DNA of 58,170 nt from Campylobacter ureolyticus ACS-301-V-Sch3b (GTDB taxonomy: Bacteria > Campylobacterota > Campylobacteria > Campylobacterales > Campylobacteraceae): contig NZ_KE340326.1 in the NCBI RefSeq assembly GCF_000413435.1, positions 451,726 to 509,895 of the forward strand, read 5' to 3'. The notes below the pieces were generated by a model. It did no database searches and was not told the origin of the DNA. It saw only the letters and a list, made by a program, of their open reading frames with translations. Position numbers and translations under genes: made by a program. Shown here piece by piece: positions 8,592 to 18,514 of the stretch (position 1 is its first letter; every line of letters starts with the position of its first letter).

Positions 8592-11081
8592 TTAAGCTTT
8601 TATCTTAGGTTGTTTAAAGATAGTAAGCTCAGGAACTTTGCCTGTAAATTTTTCTATATTTACAAGGCCAGTGTGAGAGATATTTCCATTTGCAAGTTTT
8701 GAGGTTGGCATATCTATAGTTAAGACATTTGCGCTTCCGTTTTTATCCAAACTTTCTGCCTTTGTTGGATCAAGTGGATCATACCAAGCACCTTCACATA
8801 GCTTAACAACACCTTTTATAATGTCATCTGTTACTTTTGCACCAGCCAACACCTCGCCTCTAGCATTAAATACTCTAACCGCATCACCAGTTTTGATGCC
8901 TTTTGCTTTTGCATCCTCACTATTTATCCAGATAGGCTCCAAGTTTGAGATAGCATACTCATCTCTAAGACTTGTGTTATTTAGCTGAGAGTGAAGACGA
9001 TCTTCAGGGTGAGAGGTAACTAGGTGAAACTCAGCAGGTTTATTTTTCATACCAAGCCATTCAATTGGTTCAAACCAAGTTGGATGAGCTTTACAATCAT
9101 CATAATTCATCTTCTCAATTACTTCTGAGTAAATTTCAATTAGGCCTGATGGTGTACCAAGTGGCTCTAAAATAGGATCTTCTCTAAAATCGCCATATCT
9201 ATTATATTCAAATCCCTCTTGGGTTTGAAGGAAAGTTATAGGCTTATTATCAGCCCAAAATTCCTCAAATGGCTTCATAACAACACCATTTAGCTCTTCA
9301 AGTTGCATTTTCTTTGCCTGATCTCTTGCACTTTCATAAAATTCTTTTATCCAGTCAATATCGCTTTTATTTTCTGTATATTTGTCTTTTACGCCAAACT
9401 CTGCTGCTAAATCGGTAAAAATTTCATAGTCATTTTTACTCTCACCTATTTTTTCAACAGCTTGTTTCATTGGAGTTATTCCTAAATTTGCATAATCACC
9501 AATCATAGAAATATCATCTCTTTCATAGATTGTAGTTACAGGCATAACAATATCTGCCATTCTAGCAGTTGGAGTCCAGTAAATTTCATTTACTACAACA
9601 GTTCGTGGCTTTTTCCAAGCTTTTACAAGTTCGTTTGTATTTTGATGATGGACTAAAGGATTTCCGCCTGCCCAGTATATAAAGTCAATTTTTGGATAGG
9701 TTATTTTTTTGCCGTTGTGATCTATTGTTTTTCCAGGATTTAAAAGAGCGTCTGAAATTCTAGCTAGTGGAAATGCTGAATCAGTTGCTTTTTGAAGCCA
9801 GCTTTGACCGGTTCCAACATTTGCAGCACCTGAACTTATACCACCAACAATTCCAGCTTTTGCATCAGGTGTTCCACCGTTGCTGTAATGATAACTTAAT
9901 CCAAATCCACATCCTGGCTTTCCAATTTGTCCAAGCATTGCACAAAGAGTTACTAGTGCCCAATGTGGTTGCTCGCCATGATGAGCTCTTTGCATACCCC
10001 ATCCACTCATTATCATAGTTTTATTGTCATAAAGTGTATGAGCTAACTCTTTTATGGTTTTTTCATCAATTTTACAAATCTGCGAAGCCCATTTTGGAGT
10101 TTTTGGAGTATTATCTGTTTTTCCAAGAAGATAAGGCAAGAACTTATCAAATCCTGTTGTGTAGGTTTCTATAAATTTTTGGTCATATTTTTTGGACTCA
10201 TAGAGTTCATACATCATACCAAGCATCATCGCAACATCGGTATTTGGTAGTGGTGCTATCCATTGGGCGTTTAAAAATTTGCAAGTTGCATTTTTGATAG
10301 GATCGATGAAAATAACCTTTTTTCCACTATTTTTTAGCTCTTCAAGATATTTTAAACCTTGCTCATCGCTTACAGTCCAAGCTATTTTTAAGGTTGAGTA
10401 TGGATCAGCGCCCCAAATAACAACAACATCGGCATTTTCTAATACCAAAGGCCAAGAAGTTTGTTGCTCATAAACCTCAATTGTTCCTAAGACATGTGGC
10501 ATAATAATTTGTGATGCACCAGTTGAATAATCACCTAAAGTTCCTGTAAAACCACCTATTTGGTTCATAAATCTATGAAGTAATATTCTTGCATTTTGCA
10601 TATTTCCAGGACTTTTCCAGCCATAGCTTCCTGCAAAAACGCTAGTATTTCCGCTTGCTTTTATTGTTTTTTTAAGCTCATTTGCAATTAGCTTTATAGC
10701 TTTGTCATAGCTTACTCTAACCCACTCATCGCTTCCTCTAAGTTCAGGTTTTGGGCTATCTGGATTTTCTAAATAGCTTTTTCTTACATAAGGATATTTG
10801 ACCCTATCTTTTGCATAAACCAAATCAGCTGTGTAGTGCTGAAGAGGATTTTTTATGCTTGAAGTTTTGTTTAAAGGCTCGCTTTTTACGATTTTACCGT
10901 CTTTTATAGTAAGTTTTAAAACGCCCCAGTGAGCCCCTGTTATAACTTCACCATCTTTAATAATCTTGAAATTTTTAGTAGCATTCTCGGCCGCAAAAAG
11001 GTTCATTTTCATAAAAAATGGCATACAAAATGCCGCACCAATTGTTTTAAGTGAATTTCTTCTTGATAAATTTACTGACAT
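8592..11081 (-). CDS. torA: Periplasmic molybdopterin reductase, TorA/BisC/DmsA-like (S- or N-oxide reductase)
   Basis: 829 residues. The Tat signal has twin arginines at residues 7-8 (SRRNSLKTIG). It lacks the N-terminal 4Fe-4S Cys motif, as in the TMAO/biotin sulfoxide reductase class. The presumed molybdenum ligand is Ser186 in GDYSTGAS. Pterin-binding segments include WGADPYST and YWAGGNPLVHHQ. The partner cytochrome gene lies 3 bp upstream, the arrangement I recall for Cj0264c/Cj0265c. It probably reduces TMAO or DMSO as terminal electron acceptor in the periplasm; the exact substrate cannot be read from sequence. Confidence 0.93.
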   Translation of the reverse strand: MSVNLSRRNSLKTIGAAFCMPFFMKMNLFAAENATKNFKIIKDGEVITGAHWGVLKLTIKDGKIVKSEPLNKTSSIKNPLQHYTADLVYAKDRVKYPYVRKSYLENPDSPKPELRGSDEWVRVSYDKAIKLIANELKKTIKASGNTSVFAGSYGWKSPGNMQNARILLHRFMNQIGGFTGTLGDYSTGASQIIMPHVLGTIEVYEQQTSWPLVLENADVVVIWGADPYSTLKIAWTVSDEQGLKYLEELKNSGKKVIFIDPIKNATCKFLNAQWIAPLPNTDVAMMLGMMYELYESKKYDQKFIETYTTGFDKFLPYLLGKTDNTPKTPKWASQICKIDEKTIKELAHTLYDNKTMIMSGWGMQRAHHGEQPHWALVTLCAMLGQIGKPGCGFGLSYHYSNGGTPDAKAGIVGGISSGAANVGTGQSWLQKATDSAFPLARISDALLNPGKTIDHNGKKITYPKIDFIYWAGGNPLVHHQNTNELVKAWKKPRTVVVNEIYWTPTARMADIVMPVTTIYERDDISMIGDYANLGITPMKQAVEKIGESKNDYEIFTDLAAEFGVKDKYTENKSDIDWIKEFYESARDQAKKMQLEELNGVVMKPFEEFWADNKPITFLQTQEGFEYNRYGDFREDPILEPLGTPSGLIEIYSEVIEKMNYDDCKAHPTWFEPIEWLGMKNKPAEFHLVTSHPEDRLHSQLNNTSLRDEYAISNLEPIWINSEDAKAKGIKTGDAVRVFNARGEVLAGAKVTDDIIKGVVKLCEGAWYDPLDPTKAESLDKNGSANVLTIDMPTSKLANGNISHTGLVNIEKFTGKVPELTIFKQPKIKA

Positions 11082-11084
11082 TTT

Positions 11085-11639
11085 TTACTCCTTTGTAGTA
11101 GTTTTTTGTAAATATTGAGAAACTAAAAATCTATCTTTTTTATCCATTACAGTTCTGCTTAACATAGATTTTAAAATACTTGGCCACTGATTTGCGTTGT
11201 ATTCGTTGATGCTATGAAGAGCATGACACATCGAACAGCTCTCAGTGTAGATACTAGCGGCTCTATCCATGATAGGTTTTAATTCTTTATAAAAATCCTT
11301 ATCATTGGTATAGGCTTCAACGCTTACTTTGCTCCAAGCACCTTTTTCTAAGACCTTAACATCTACGGCTGCATTTTTTCCAAAAGCTGCGGTTAGGATC
11401 CTTTTTCCCTCGCTAAAATATATTGCCTCACTCACATCATCTTGGATATAACCCTCGATCTTGATTTTAAGCATATCACCATCTTTTTCTAGAATCTCTA
11501 CAGGTGACGTTGGAAGCAGCCTTCCAATAGCCTTTTTATCGCTTTTATCTGCATAGAGAGACTTTACAACATCGCTATAAACTATCTCATTTGCAAATGC
11601 AAAAGCACAGGCAAAGACAAATAGTAAAATTTTTTTCAT
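11085..11639 (-). CDS. Monohaem c-type cytochrome, electron donor to the TorA-like reductase
   Basis: 184 residues. A signal peptide (MKKILLFVFACAFAFA) is followed by a domain with little recognisable sequence. A single haem-attachment motif CSMCH is at Cys135/Cys138/His139, followed by QWPSILKSML with a possible Met ligand. It is encoded 3 bp upstream of the reductase, so one transcript is likely. By analogy with the C. jejuni pair it would pass electrons from the quinol pool to the reductase. It is not a TorC-type pentahaem protein. Confidence 0.88.
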   Translation of the reverse strand: MKKILLFVFACAFAFANEIVYSDVVKSLYADKSDKKAIGRLLPTSPVEILEKDGDMLKIKIEGYIQDDVSEAIYFSEGKRILTAAFGKNAAVDVKVLEKGAWSKVSVEAYTNDKDFYKELKPIMDRAASIYTESCSMCHALHSINEYNANQWPSILKSMLSRTVMDKKDRFLVSQYLQKTTTKE

Positions 11640-11830
11640 ATACCCTCCTTATAACTTTTTGTGAATTATATCATAAATAATATAAATATGATATAGAATA
11701 ATATTATTTCATCTAGCATTAAACTTTAAGATGAAATTTAAATTAAAAAATAGTGAAATTAAAGTGAAAATTAATGATTTTAATATAATTTTTTAATTAT
11801 AAAAGCTAAATAAGCTCTTATGGTGAGTAG

Positions 11831-11860
11831 AATTCAAAGAGTAAATTTACTCTTTGAATT
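11831..11860. terminator. 30-bp perfect palindrome after trxB
   Basis: AATTCAAAGAGTAAA and its exact complement meet with no loop, starting 8 bp past the trxB stop. On the minus strand it is not followed by a U-run, so termination is plausible but an operator is not excluded. Confidence 0.55.
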
Positions 11861-11868
11861 ATTAAGTT

Positions 11869-12804
11869 TTAGTGTAGGTTTTCTATATAACTCATAGCAC
11901 TAAGTGCTGCAACTGCGCCATCTCCAGCTGCTGAGACAACTTGCTTTGGGGCATCTTGTCTGATATCGCCTGCTGCAAAAAGACCTTTAATGCTTGTTTG
12001 CATTTTTAAATCAACTTCTACTTGTCCAGTTTCATTTGTGTTGCAGATAAATTTATCATCATTTTTAATAATACTATTTCTAACATTAAGTCCCACAAAA
12101 GTAAAAATTCCAGGAACTTTTAACTCTTTTGTTTTTCCGTCATTAAATTTTACTCTAACTCCAGTAACGCCTGATTTATCTCCATAAACTTCATCAACAA
12201 CAGCGTTTAAAACAAACTCTATTTTTGGATTTTTCTTAGCTTTTTCAACTGTTATTGGTGCAGCGCGAAAGCCCTCTCTTCTGTGTATTAAATAGACTTT
12301 TGAGACGATGTTTGTTAAATAAATCGCTTCTTCTAACGCAGTATCACCACCGCCTAAAACAGCAACTTCTTTATTTTTATAAAAAAAGCCATCGCATGTT
12401 GCGCAAGTACTAACACCTTTTCCAAAAAACTCATTTTCGCCTTTAAAGCCTGCTTTTCTAGGTTCTGAGCCAGTTGCTAGGATAATAGCTTTTGCTTTAA
12501 ATTCATCACCACTATCTGTAAAAATGCTAAAACTTTGGTCTTTGTTTTTTACAACTTTTACAACTTTTTTACTCTCTTGTTTTAAGCCAAATCTAAAACA
12601 TTGCTCAAGCCAAGGCTGCATAAAACTAAGCCCATCCATTATGGTTGCAACTCCTGGATAATTTTCTATCTCAGAGCTTCCTGTGATTTGGCCACCAGGC
12701 ATACCAAGTTCAAATAAAACAACATCTTTGAGTCCGCCTCTTGTGGCATAAAGTCCTGCTGCAAGACCTGCTGGTCCGCCGCCAATGATAGCTAAATTTA
12801 ACAT
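11869..12804 (-). CDS. trxB: Thioredoxin reductase
   Basis: 311 residues. It uses NADPH to reduce thioredoxin. The FAD loop [10 protein letters not shown] is near residue 8. The redox pair is Cys134/Cys137 (CATCDG) and the NADPH-binding loop is [10 protein letters not shown]. The C-terminal [13 protein letters not shown] is a FAD-binding signature. trxA lies upstream on the same strand but has its own terminator, so the two are probably separate transcripts. Confidence 0.97.
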   Translation of the reverse strand: MLNLAIIGGGPAGLAAGLYATRGGLKDVVLFELGMPGGQITGSSEIENYPGVATIMDGLSFMQPWLEQCFRFGLKQESKKVVKVVKNKDQSFSIFTDSGDEFKAKAIILATGSEPRKAGFKGENEFFGKGVSTCATCDGFFYKNKEVAVLGGGDTALEEAIYLTNIVSKVYLIHRREGFRAAPITVEKAKKNPKIEFVLNAVVDEVYGDKSGVTGVRVKFNDGKTKELKVPGIFTFVGLNVRNSIIKNDDKFICNTNETGQVEVDLKMQTSIKGLFAAGDIRQDAPKQVVSAAGDGAVAALSAMSYIENLH

Positions 12805-12857
12805 TTTAATCCTTTTAATTTTATTATGAATTTATTTTAAAAAATAGATTAATAATA

Positions 12858-12885
12858 AAATTTGAAGCTAAAAAGCTTCAAATTT
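12858..12885 (-). terminator. Terminator after trxA
   Basis: 12-bp perfect arms (AAATTTGAAGCT / AGCTTCAAATTT) with an AAAA loop, 1 bp past the trxA stop and followed by TTATTATT on the minus strand. Confidence 0.85.
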
Positions 12886-12886
12886 A

Positions 12887-13201
12887 CTATAAAAGTGAGT
12901 TTATTTTATCAGTGATTGCTTGTTTTGACTGAGCGCCAATAAGCTGATCTTTTATCTCGCCATCTTTAAAGAAAAGTAAAGTTGGAATGCTTCTTATGCC
13001 AAATTCAACTGCTAAGTCTTGCTCTTCATCAGTATTTACTTTACAAATTTTAGCTTTTCCTTCAAATTCTTCTGCTAACTCATCGATAACAGGAGCAAGC
13101 ATTCTACAAGGTCCGCACCACGGAGCCCAAAAATCAACTAAACTAACGCCTTCTTTTGCTACATCGAAATTTTTTGATGTAAGTTCTATATATTTTGCCA
13201 T
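12887..13201 (-). CDS. trxA: Thioredoxin
   Basis: 104 residues, typical length. Active site WCGPC with Cys29 and Cys32, cis-proline loop IRSIPTLLFF. A general cytoplasmic protein-disulfide reductant recycled by the neighbouring trxB product. The start follows AAAAGGAGAAAA. Confidence 0.98.
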   Translation of the reverse strand: MAKYIELTSKNFDVAKEGVSLVDFWAPWCGPCRMLAPVIDELAEEFEGKAKICKVNTDEEQDLAVEFGIRSIPTLLFFKDGEIKDQLIGAQSKQAITDKINSLL

Positions 13202-13275
13202 TTTTTCTCCTTTTAGAAAAATTAATATTATAAATTATATCGAAAAAACTATTAACCAAAAAACAATATGTATTA

Positions 13276-13614
13276 TCAAATAGTAATATTTTCTATGAAT
13301 TCAAATTTCTCTTTTTTAAACACCAAAGCATCAACTTGGTAGTTTGTAATTTTTGGATTTTTTAAAAGATAAAAATTTAAAGTTTTTAAAATTTTATCTA
13401 ATTTTTGAGGAGTTATGCGATAAATCGCTTCGTAATCGCCCTTTGTAGCTTTTACTTCTATGAAGTGATAAACATCATCTTTTTTGGCGATGATATCAAT
13501 TTCACCAAATTTACTTTTAAAATTTCGCTCAATTATTTCAAATTTGAGTTTTTTTAAAAAATTTATAGCTTTTTCTTCGCTTTTAAATCCAAAAATATAC
13601 TCTTTTAATCCCAA
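13276..13614 (-). CDS. YraN/UPF0102 family nuclease-like protein
   Basis: 112 residues. The Holliday-resolvase-like core GEIDIIAKKDDVYHFIEVKA is intact, with the Asp and Glu-x-Lys of the fold visible. The family resembles archaeal Hjc but its cellular job is not established. It lies 2 bp downstream of hom, as in C. jejuni. Confidence 0.88.
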   Translation of the reverse strand: MGLKEYIFGFKSEEKAINFLKKLKFEIIERNFKSKFGEIDIIAKKDDVYHFIEVKATKGDYEAIYRITPQKLDKILKTLNFYLLKNPKITNYQVDALVFKKEKFEFIENITI

Positions 13615-13616
13615 AT

Positions 13617-14876
13617 TTACTCTTCTATCCTTATCATAAAAGGTCTATTTAAAACAAATTCAAAATTTTCTAAAATTCCCATAACTCTTTTAATGTTTGC
13701 TTCAAGGCTTAAATGGGTTGTAAAATAAAGCGTGGTGTGCTTTTCACCCTTGTTTCTTGGTTTTTGCAAAAAGCTATCTATTGAGATATTGTTTTGACTC
13801 ATCACATTTGTAATGCTAGCCAAAACGCCAGTTCTATCTTCGACTTTTACCCTTAGGTAGTATTTTGTTTGGATGTTTTTTTGCTCGATTAACTCCATTT
13901 TTTTAAAATTTTGAGCGTATCCAAGCATTGGGTTTTTATTTCCTTTTGCAATGTCTATAAGATCTGCAATAACCGCACTTGCAGTTGCATCTCCTCCAGC
14001 ACCTGGACCATAGTACATACTTTCATTTAGCGCATCGCAATTTATACTAACTGCATTCATCACTCCATCAACTTCGGCAATTATCCTATCTTTATTAATC
14101 AGTGCTGGATGAACTCTAAGCTCGGCTTTGCCATCAGTTATTTTTGAAATTCCTAAAAGCTTTATAGTATAGTCAAACTCTTTTGCAAAAAAGATATCTT
14201 CATTTGAAATTTTTCTAATACCTTTAACTAAAATATCTTCAGGATCGCCATGAACGCCATAAGCAATACTGCTTAAAATCAAAAGCTTATGAGCTGCATC
14301 AATCCCATCAACATCAAAAGTTGGATCAGCCTCAGCATAACCCAAACTTTGAGCTTTTTTAAGAACATCTTCAAAATTTGAGTTATTTTGCATCATATCT
14401 GTTAAGATATAGTTGCTTGTTCCATTTAAAATTCCTACTATTTTTTCAACTCTATTTGCGCTAAGTCCCTCTCTTAGGGCTTTTATAATTGGAATGCCAC
14501 CTGCAACACTTGCTTCAAAGCCAAAAGGCGTATCTTTTGCAAGATTTTGTAAAGCGTATCTATGATATGCAAGCATAGCTTTGTTTGCTGTTACAACTGG
14601 CTTTTTTTTCTTTAAAATTTCACTAACTATACTAAAAGGCTTTTCAACCCCGCCCATAAGCTCAATATAAATATCTATATCATCTCTATTTAATACACTT
14701 TTAATATCATCAGTTAATGGGATATTAACGCCTCTATCTTTATTTAAGTCTCTAACTGTACCAACTACTGGAATTATCTCTTTTCCAGCTCTTGCGCTTA
14801 TTAGATCTTTATTTTTTTGTAAAATTTTAATAACAGAACTTCCAACTGTTCCAACACCTAAAATCGCTATGTTCAT
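13617..14876 (-). CDS. hom: Homoserine dehydrogenase
   Basis: 419 residues. It reduces aspartate semialdehyde to homoserine for threonine and methionine. The NAD(P) loop GVGTVGSSV is at residues 7-15 and the catalytic-domain segment GILNGTSNYIL is near 150. A C-terminal ACT domain (VEDRTGVLASITNVM, around 345) suggests feedback control by threonine. It overlaps the upstream aminotransferase by 4 bp. Confidence 0.97.
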   Translation of the reverse strand: MNIAILGVGTVGSSVIKILQKNKDLISARAGKEIIPVVGTVRDLNKDRGVNIPLTDDIKSVLNRDDIDIYIELMGGVEKPFSIVSEILKKKKPVVTANKAMLAYHRYALQNLAKDTPFGFEASVAGGIPIIKALREGLSANRVEKIVGILNGTSNYILTDMMQNNSNFEDVLKKAQSLGYAEADPTFDVDGIDAAHKLLILSSIAYGVHGDPEDILVKGIRKISNEDIFFAKEFDYTIKLLGISKITDGKAELRVHPALINKDRIIAEVDGVMNAVSINCDALNESMYYGPGAGGDATASAVIADLIDIAKGNKNPMLGYAQNFKKMELIEQKNIQTKYYLRVKVEDRTGVLASITNVMSQNNISIDSFLQKPRNKGEKHTTLYFTTHLSLEANIKRVMGILENFEFVLNRPFMIRIEE

Positions 14877-16081
14877 TCATTTCCTTTTAAGAAATTTTTT
14901 ATATTTTTTGCTGCTTGTTTGATTCGGTTTTCATTTTCTATTAAAGCAATTCTTACAAACTGATCTCCACCACTTCCAAAACCACTTCCAGGACTTACCG
15001 CAACATTTGCCTCTTCAAGCAGTTTTTTGCTAAACTCAAGACTTTTTATTTTTGAAAATTTTTCTGGAATTTTTGCCCAAACAAACATAGAGGCAACTGG
15101 TTTTTTAATCTCCCAAGAGGCATTTTCAAAAGATTTTATTAAAAAATCTCTTCTTTTTTCATATTTTAATCTTATCTCATCAATACAACTTTGATCTCCA
15201 TCAAGTGCGATTGTAGCTGCAACTTGAATAGGTGTAAACATGCCATAGTCAAACCATGATTTTATCTTTTTTAAAGCTGCTACTAGTTTTTGGTTTCCAC
15301 ACATAAAACCAACTCTCCAGCCTGCCATATTATAAGTTTTTGATAGTGTATAAAATTCAACTGCTACATCTTTTGCTCCCTCGACCTCTAGTATAGATGG
15401 GGTTTTATATCCACCAAAAGAAAGTTCAGCATAAGCAATATCACTAATTATATAAAATCTTTTTTCTTTTGCCATTTTTACAAGACGTTTGTAAAAACTC
15501 AAATTTACAACTGCAGTTGTTGGGTTATGAGGAAAATTTACAACTACATATTTTGGTTTTGGAATGCTTTCTTCAAAAGTTTGCTCTAGGTCTTTAAAAA
15601 ATTTATCTTCATCTAAAAAGAAATCCTCCCCATAAACCAGTGGCATTTTTACAACATTTCCACCAGCTATTATGAAAGCTTGAGTATGTATAGGGTATGC
15701 AGGATTAGGCACTATAGCTACATCACCAGGATTTATAATAGCTGTTGTTAAGTGAACAAATCCCTCTTTACTTCCCATGGTTGCAACTATTTCTTTATCT
15801 GGATCAAGAGTGACATTAAATTTCCTTTTATACCAAGAAGCACATGCTAGTCTTAATTTATAAATTCCTTGAGAAACAGAATATCCATGAGTTTTGTCTT
15901 TGTTTGCGCTTTCGCACAATTTATCAATGATGTGTTGTGGAGTTCTTCCATCGGGATTTCCCATAGAAAAGTCGATTATATCTTTACCCTCGTGTCTTGC
16001 TTTCATTTTTATTTCATTTATTTGAGCAAAAACATAATTTGGAAGGCGTTCTATTTTATTAAAACGAATTTCATCAAACAT
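14873..16081 (-). CDS. Class I/II PLP aminotransferase (Cj0150c type)
   Basis: 402 residues from the ATG preceded by AAGGAGAA, chosen over a start 13 codons upstream that would overlap the preceding gene. Fold-type I signatures are VNFPHNPTT and the PLP lysine in TLSKTYNMAGWRVGF. It is related to alanine and aspartate aminotransferases, including LL-diaminopimelate aminotransferases, but its substrate cannot be read off. It overlaps hom by 4 bp, suggesting a role in aspartate-family amino acids. Confidence 0.9.
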   Translation of the reverse strand: MFDEIRFNKIERLPNYVFAQINEIKMKARHEGKDIIDFSMGNPDGRTPQHIIDKLCESANKDKTHGYSVSQGIYKLRLACASWYKRKFNVTLDPDKEIVATMGSKEGFVHLTTAIINPGDVAIVPNPAYPIHTQAFIIAGGNVVKMPLVYGEDFFLDEDKFFKDLEQTFEESIPKPKYVVVNFPHNPTTAVVNLSFYKRLVKMAKEKRFYIISDIAYAELSFGGYKTPSILEVEGAKDVAVEFYTLSKTYNMAGWRVGFMCGNQKLVAALKKIKSWFDYGMFTPIQVAATIALDGDQSCIDEIRLKYEKRRDFLIKSFENASWEIKKPVASMFVWAKIPEKFSKIKSLEFSKKLLEEANVAVSPGSGFGSGGDQFVRIALIENENRIKQAAKNIKNFLKGNE

Positions 16082-16094
16082 AACATTCTCCTTT

Positions 16095-16844
16095 TTATTT
16101 AAGGTTAAATTTAAGTCCATTTTTTATGTTATCTAAGCTAGCGCTATCGCCAACTTGTATATAGGCCGCATCTTTTGGGATAGCTAAGTTTAGGCTTTTT
16201 TTTGTTTCATCTTCTCTAATGCTTTGTAATAAGTTTAACTCATTATCAAAAATCCTAACTTCAGGGTGCCAAGCATCCATACTTTGAGAGATAATATTTA
16301 TTTCATTTTTACCTTTTATGTTTAAAAAATATGGTTTTTGCGGTTTTTGCAAGTCATATATAAACTCAGGCGCTAGATTTAAATTTGATAAATTTACTTC
16401 ATATATGAAAGTATTATTTCTTTTTGATACGTTTTTGATATATGCTGATTTTTTTTTAAACTCATCATAAACTTTATCCGGAGTTAAAACTCTTGAGCCC
16501 ATTATTAGAATTTTATAACTTGAGTTTTTGCTGTTTGTAAATTCTAAATTTTGATAGTTTTTAAATCCAAGCTCTTCTAAAACATCACTAACAAGTTTTA
16601 ATAAAACAACACCTTTTGAGTTTGAGTTAAAAACAATCTCGGTTTTTGAGTTTTTTGAGTAGTTGCTTAAAATTTTATCATCAATTAGTTTTTTTGTAAT
16701 TCTTCTAATATCGGGGTTTTGATATTCATCTATAAACTCACTCACACCCTCGCCATCTCCGCCTAAATTTAGTGATATTTCTTTAGGTGTTGCCCCAAAT
16801 GTTAGGCTTAAAAAAAATAGCGTTAAAATTAAACTTCTTACCAC
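16095..16844 (-). CDS. Putative secreted protein, Cj0151c type
   Basis: 249 residues. A signal peptide (MVRSLILTLFFLSLTFG) precedes a soluble periplasmic-type domain with no motif I recognise. The start overlaps the end of the HTH membrane protein gene by 7 bp, so the two are translationally coupled. Position and size match the periplasmic protein in the C. jejuni block. Function unknown. Confidence 0.8.
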   Translation of the reverse strand: MVRSLILTLFFLSLTFGATPKEISLNLGGDGEGVSEFIDEYQNPDIRRITKKLIDDKILSNYSKNSKTEIVFNSNSKGVVLLKLVSDVLEELGFKNYQNLEFTNSKNSSYKILIMGSRVLTPDKVYDEFKKKSAYIKNVSKRNNTFIYEVNLSNLNLAPEFIYDLQKPQKPYFLNIKGKNEINIISQSMDAWHPEVRIFDNELNLLQSIREDETKKSLNLAIPKDAAYIQVGDSASLDNIKNGLKFNLK

Positions 16845-17812
16845 GCTTTGCCCTTATTTAGCTTTAAAAACTCATCATAGCTTATAGCACTTACATCACC
16901 TTTTTTTATTAGAAATCTATGTGGATTTTTATCATTAAATTTCTCTTCTTTTTCTTTTGTGTTTAGTGTAAAAAGTCCGTGTCCTGTTAGTATAAGCTGA
17001 TCTTTATTAAGATCAAATTCAAAAAATTTATCTGTTGTTTTTGTAGTTTTTGATCCAGTTTTTAAATCAATTATGCCTATCCAAATTTTTTCAGTTGGGT
17101 TTATACCTTGTTTTTGATCTTTTGCTAAATTTTCGTTTAAAGGCTCTTTATCAGTCAAATTCTCACTACTTAAATTCTCATTGCTTAAATTCTCATCTTC
17201 GTTTAGCATAGTAAGTTTTTCAAGGGCATTTAAACTCTCATTTTCATCAGCTACTTCTTCTAAATTTTCTTCGCTGCTAAGATCTGCTCCTTTAAGGTTT
17301 AGCTCTGGTGCTTTATCATCAAGATTTAAAATTTCAACTCCTGTTTTTTCAAGTTTTAGGTTTGTTTCATCTATCATTGTAGAATTTGTTGAGTAAACTT
17401 CGGTTTTATTGTCTTTAAAATTTAAAAACTTATCTATTTCATAAAGTTTAAAGTTAAAAATAACCCAAACAACGATAACAAGCAACACTAGCCAAAATAA
17501 AAATTTTGGAAGTTTTTTATGCTCTGTTATTGCAACTTCTTGCTTTAAAGGACTGTTAAACTTAGGCTCTTTTTTTAGTGTGAAATCTTCTATGTTGTTT
17601 GCGTTAAACTCATCAAGCCAAGGCTGCAAGTCAACCCCATATTCTCTTTCAAGTATCTTTACATAAGCTTTTGCATTCGTATCTTTTAATGAGTCAAAAT
17701 CTTTTTGTAAAATCCATCTTATATAATCAACTTCAATATGCGTTGTTTTGGCTATTTCGTTGATTCCAATACTTTCTAATTTTTCTAAAGCGTTGTTTTT
17801 ATTGTTGTCCAT
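16838..17812 (-). CDS. Bitopic membrane protein with N-terminal HTH-like domain, Cj0152c type
   Basis: 324 residues. Residues 1-85 look helical and RodZ-like (GINEIAKTTHIEVDYIRWIL, then EREYGVDLQPWLDEF). One membrane helix (FLFWLVLLVIVVWVIFNF) lies around 125-142. An acidic low-complexity stretch rich in EN/NL follows, then a C-terminal beta-rich domain ending SYDEFLKLNKGKAW. The architecture resembles cell-shape protein RodZ, but the homology is not certain. It overlaps rlmB by 14 bp. Confidence 0.75.
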   Translation of the reverse strand: MDNNKNNALEKLESIGINEIAKTTHIEVDYIRWILQKDFDSLKDTNAKAYVKILEREYGVDLQPWLDEFNANNIEDFTLKKEPKFNSPLKQEVAITEHKKLPKFLFWLVLLVIVVWVIFNFKLYEIDKFLNFKDNKTEVYSTNSTMIDETNLKLEKTGVEILNLDDKAPELNLKGADLSSEENLEEVADENESLNALEKLTMLNEDENLSNENLSSENLTDKEPLNENLAKDQKQGINPTEKIWIGIIDLKTGSKTTKTTDKFFEFDLNKDQLILTGHGLFTLNTKEKEEKFNDKNPHRFLIKKGDVSAISYDEFLKLNKGKAW

Positions 17813-18479
17813 TTGTCATCCTGTCACAAAATATTGCAAATGCTGCATTAACATTTAAAGAATCCCAGTTATTTCTCATTTTTATGCCAATTAATTCATC
17901 GCATTTTTGAATAGCTTTATTTGGAATTCCCTCACCTTCGCTTCCCATTACAAGCACCTTTTTGCTAGCAAATTCTTTTAAATTTTTACCTTTTGCATCT
18001 GATGCGTAAATTTTAAAACCAACTTGCTTTAACTCATTTAATAGAGTTAGTCCATCTTCGAATTTACAAATTGGTATTTCATACGCAGCACCACTACTAG
18101 ATCTAATAATACCCTCTATTGCTAAACTTTTGGTTACGATAATTACACCATCAACCCCAAGTGCGTAAGCTGAGCGAACTATCGCACCTATGTTTCCAAC
18201 ATCACTTAGATTGTATAAAACTGCCAAAAAATTCTTAGATTTTAAATCCTTAAATTCGCTAAACTTATAATCTTTAACTTCTGCTAAAAAACCTTGATGA
18301 TTGCCACCCCTTGCTAGGGCTTGAGCTTTTTTAAAGTCAAGTTTTTCTATTTTTATATTAAGCTTTGAAATCTCCCTAAATAAAGCTTTATCGCACTCTT
18401 TGGCAAGAAAAATCTTTAAAAACTCATCTTTGTGGTTTTTTAACAGATGTAAAAATAGCTGTTTTCCATAAATTATCAT
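17799..18479 (-). CDS. rlmB: TrmH/RlmB-family 23S rRNA 2'-O-methyltransferase
   Basis: 226 residues. SpoU signatures are present: NLSDVGNIGAIVRSA (motif 1), VLVMGSEGEGIPN (motif 2) and SLNVNAAFAIFCDR (motif 3). A substrate-binding N-terminal domain covers about 75 residues. It probably methylates G2251 of 23S rRNA using SAM; other TrmH targets are possible. Confidence 0.88.
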   Translation of the reverse strand: MIIYGKQLFLHLLKNHKDEFLKIFLAKECDKALFREISKLNIKIEKLDFKKAQALARGGNHQGFLAEVKDYKFSEFKDLKSKNFLAVLYNLSDVGNIGAIVRSAYALGVDGVIIVTKSLAIEGIIRSSSGAAYEIPICKFEDGLTLLNELKQVGFKIYASDAKGKNLKEFASKKVLVMGSEGEGIPNKAIQKCDELIGIKMRNNWDSLNVNAAFAIFCDRMTNGQQ

Positions 18480-18514
18480 TTTAAAATAATATCAAAAGAG
18501 GCTTAAAAAACAGC

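Noticed and set aside
11831..11860. Palindrome as a regulator operator
   Set aside because: Its place just past trxB fits a terminator better, although the missing U-run keeps doubt.
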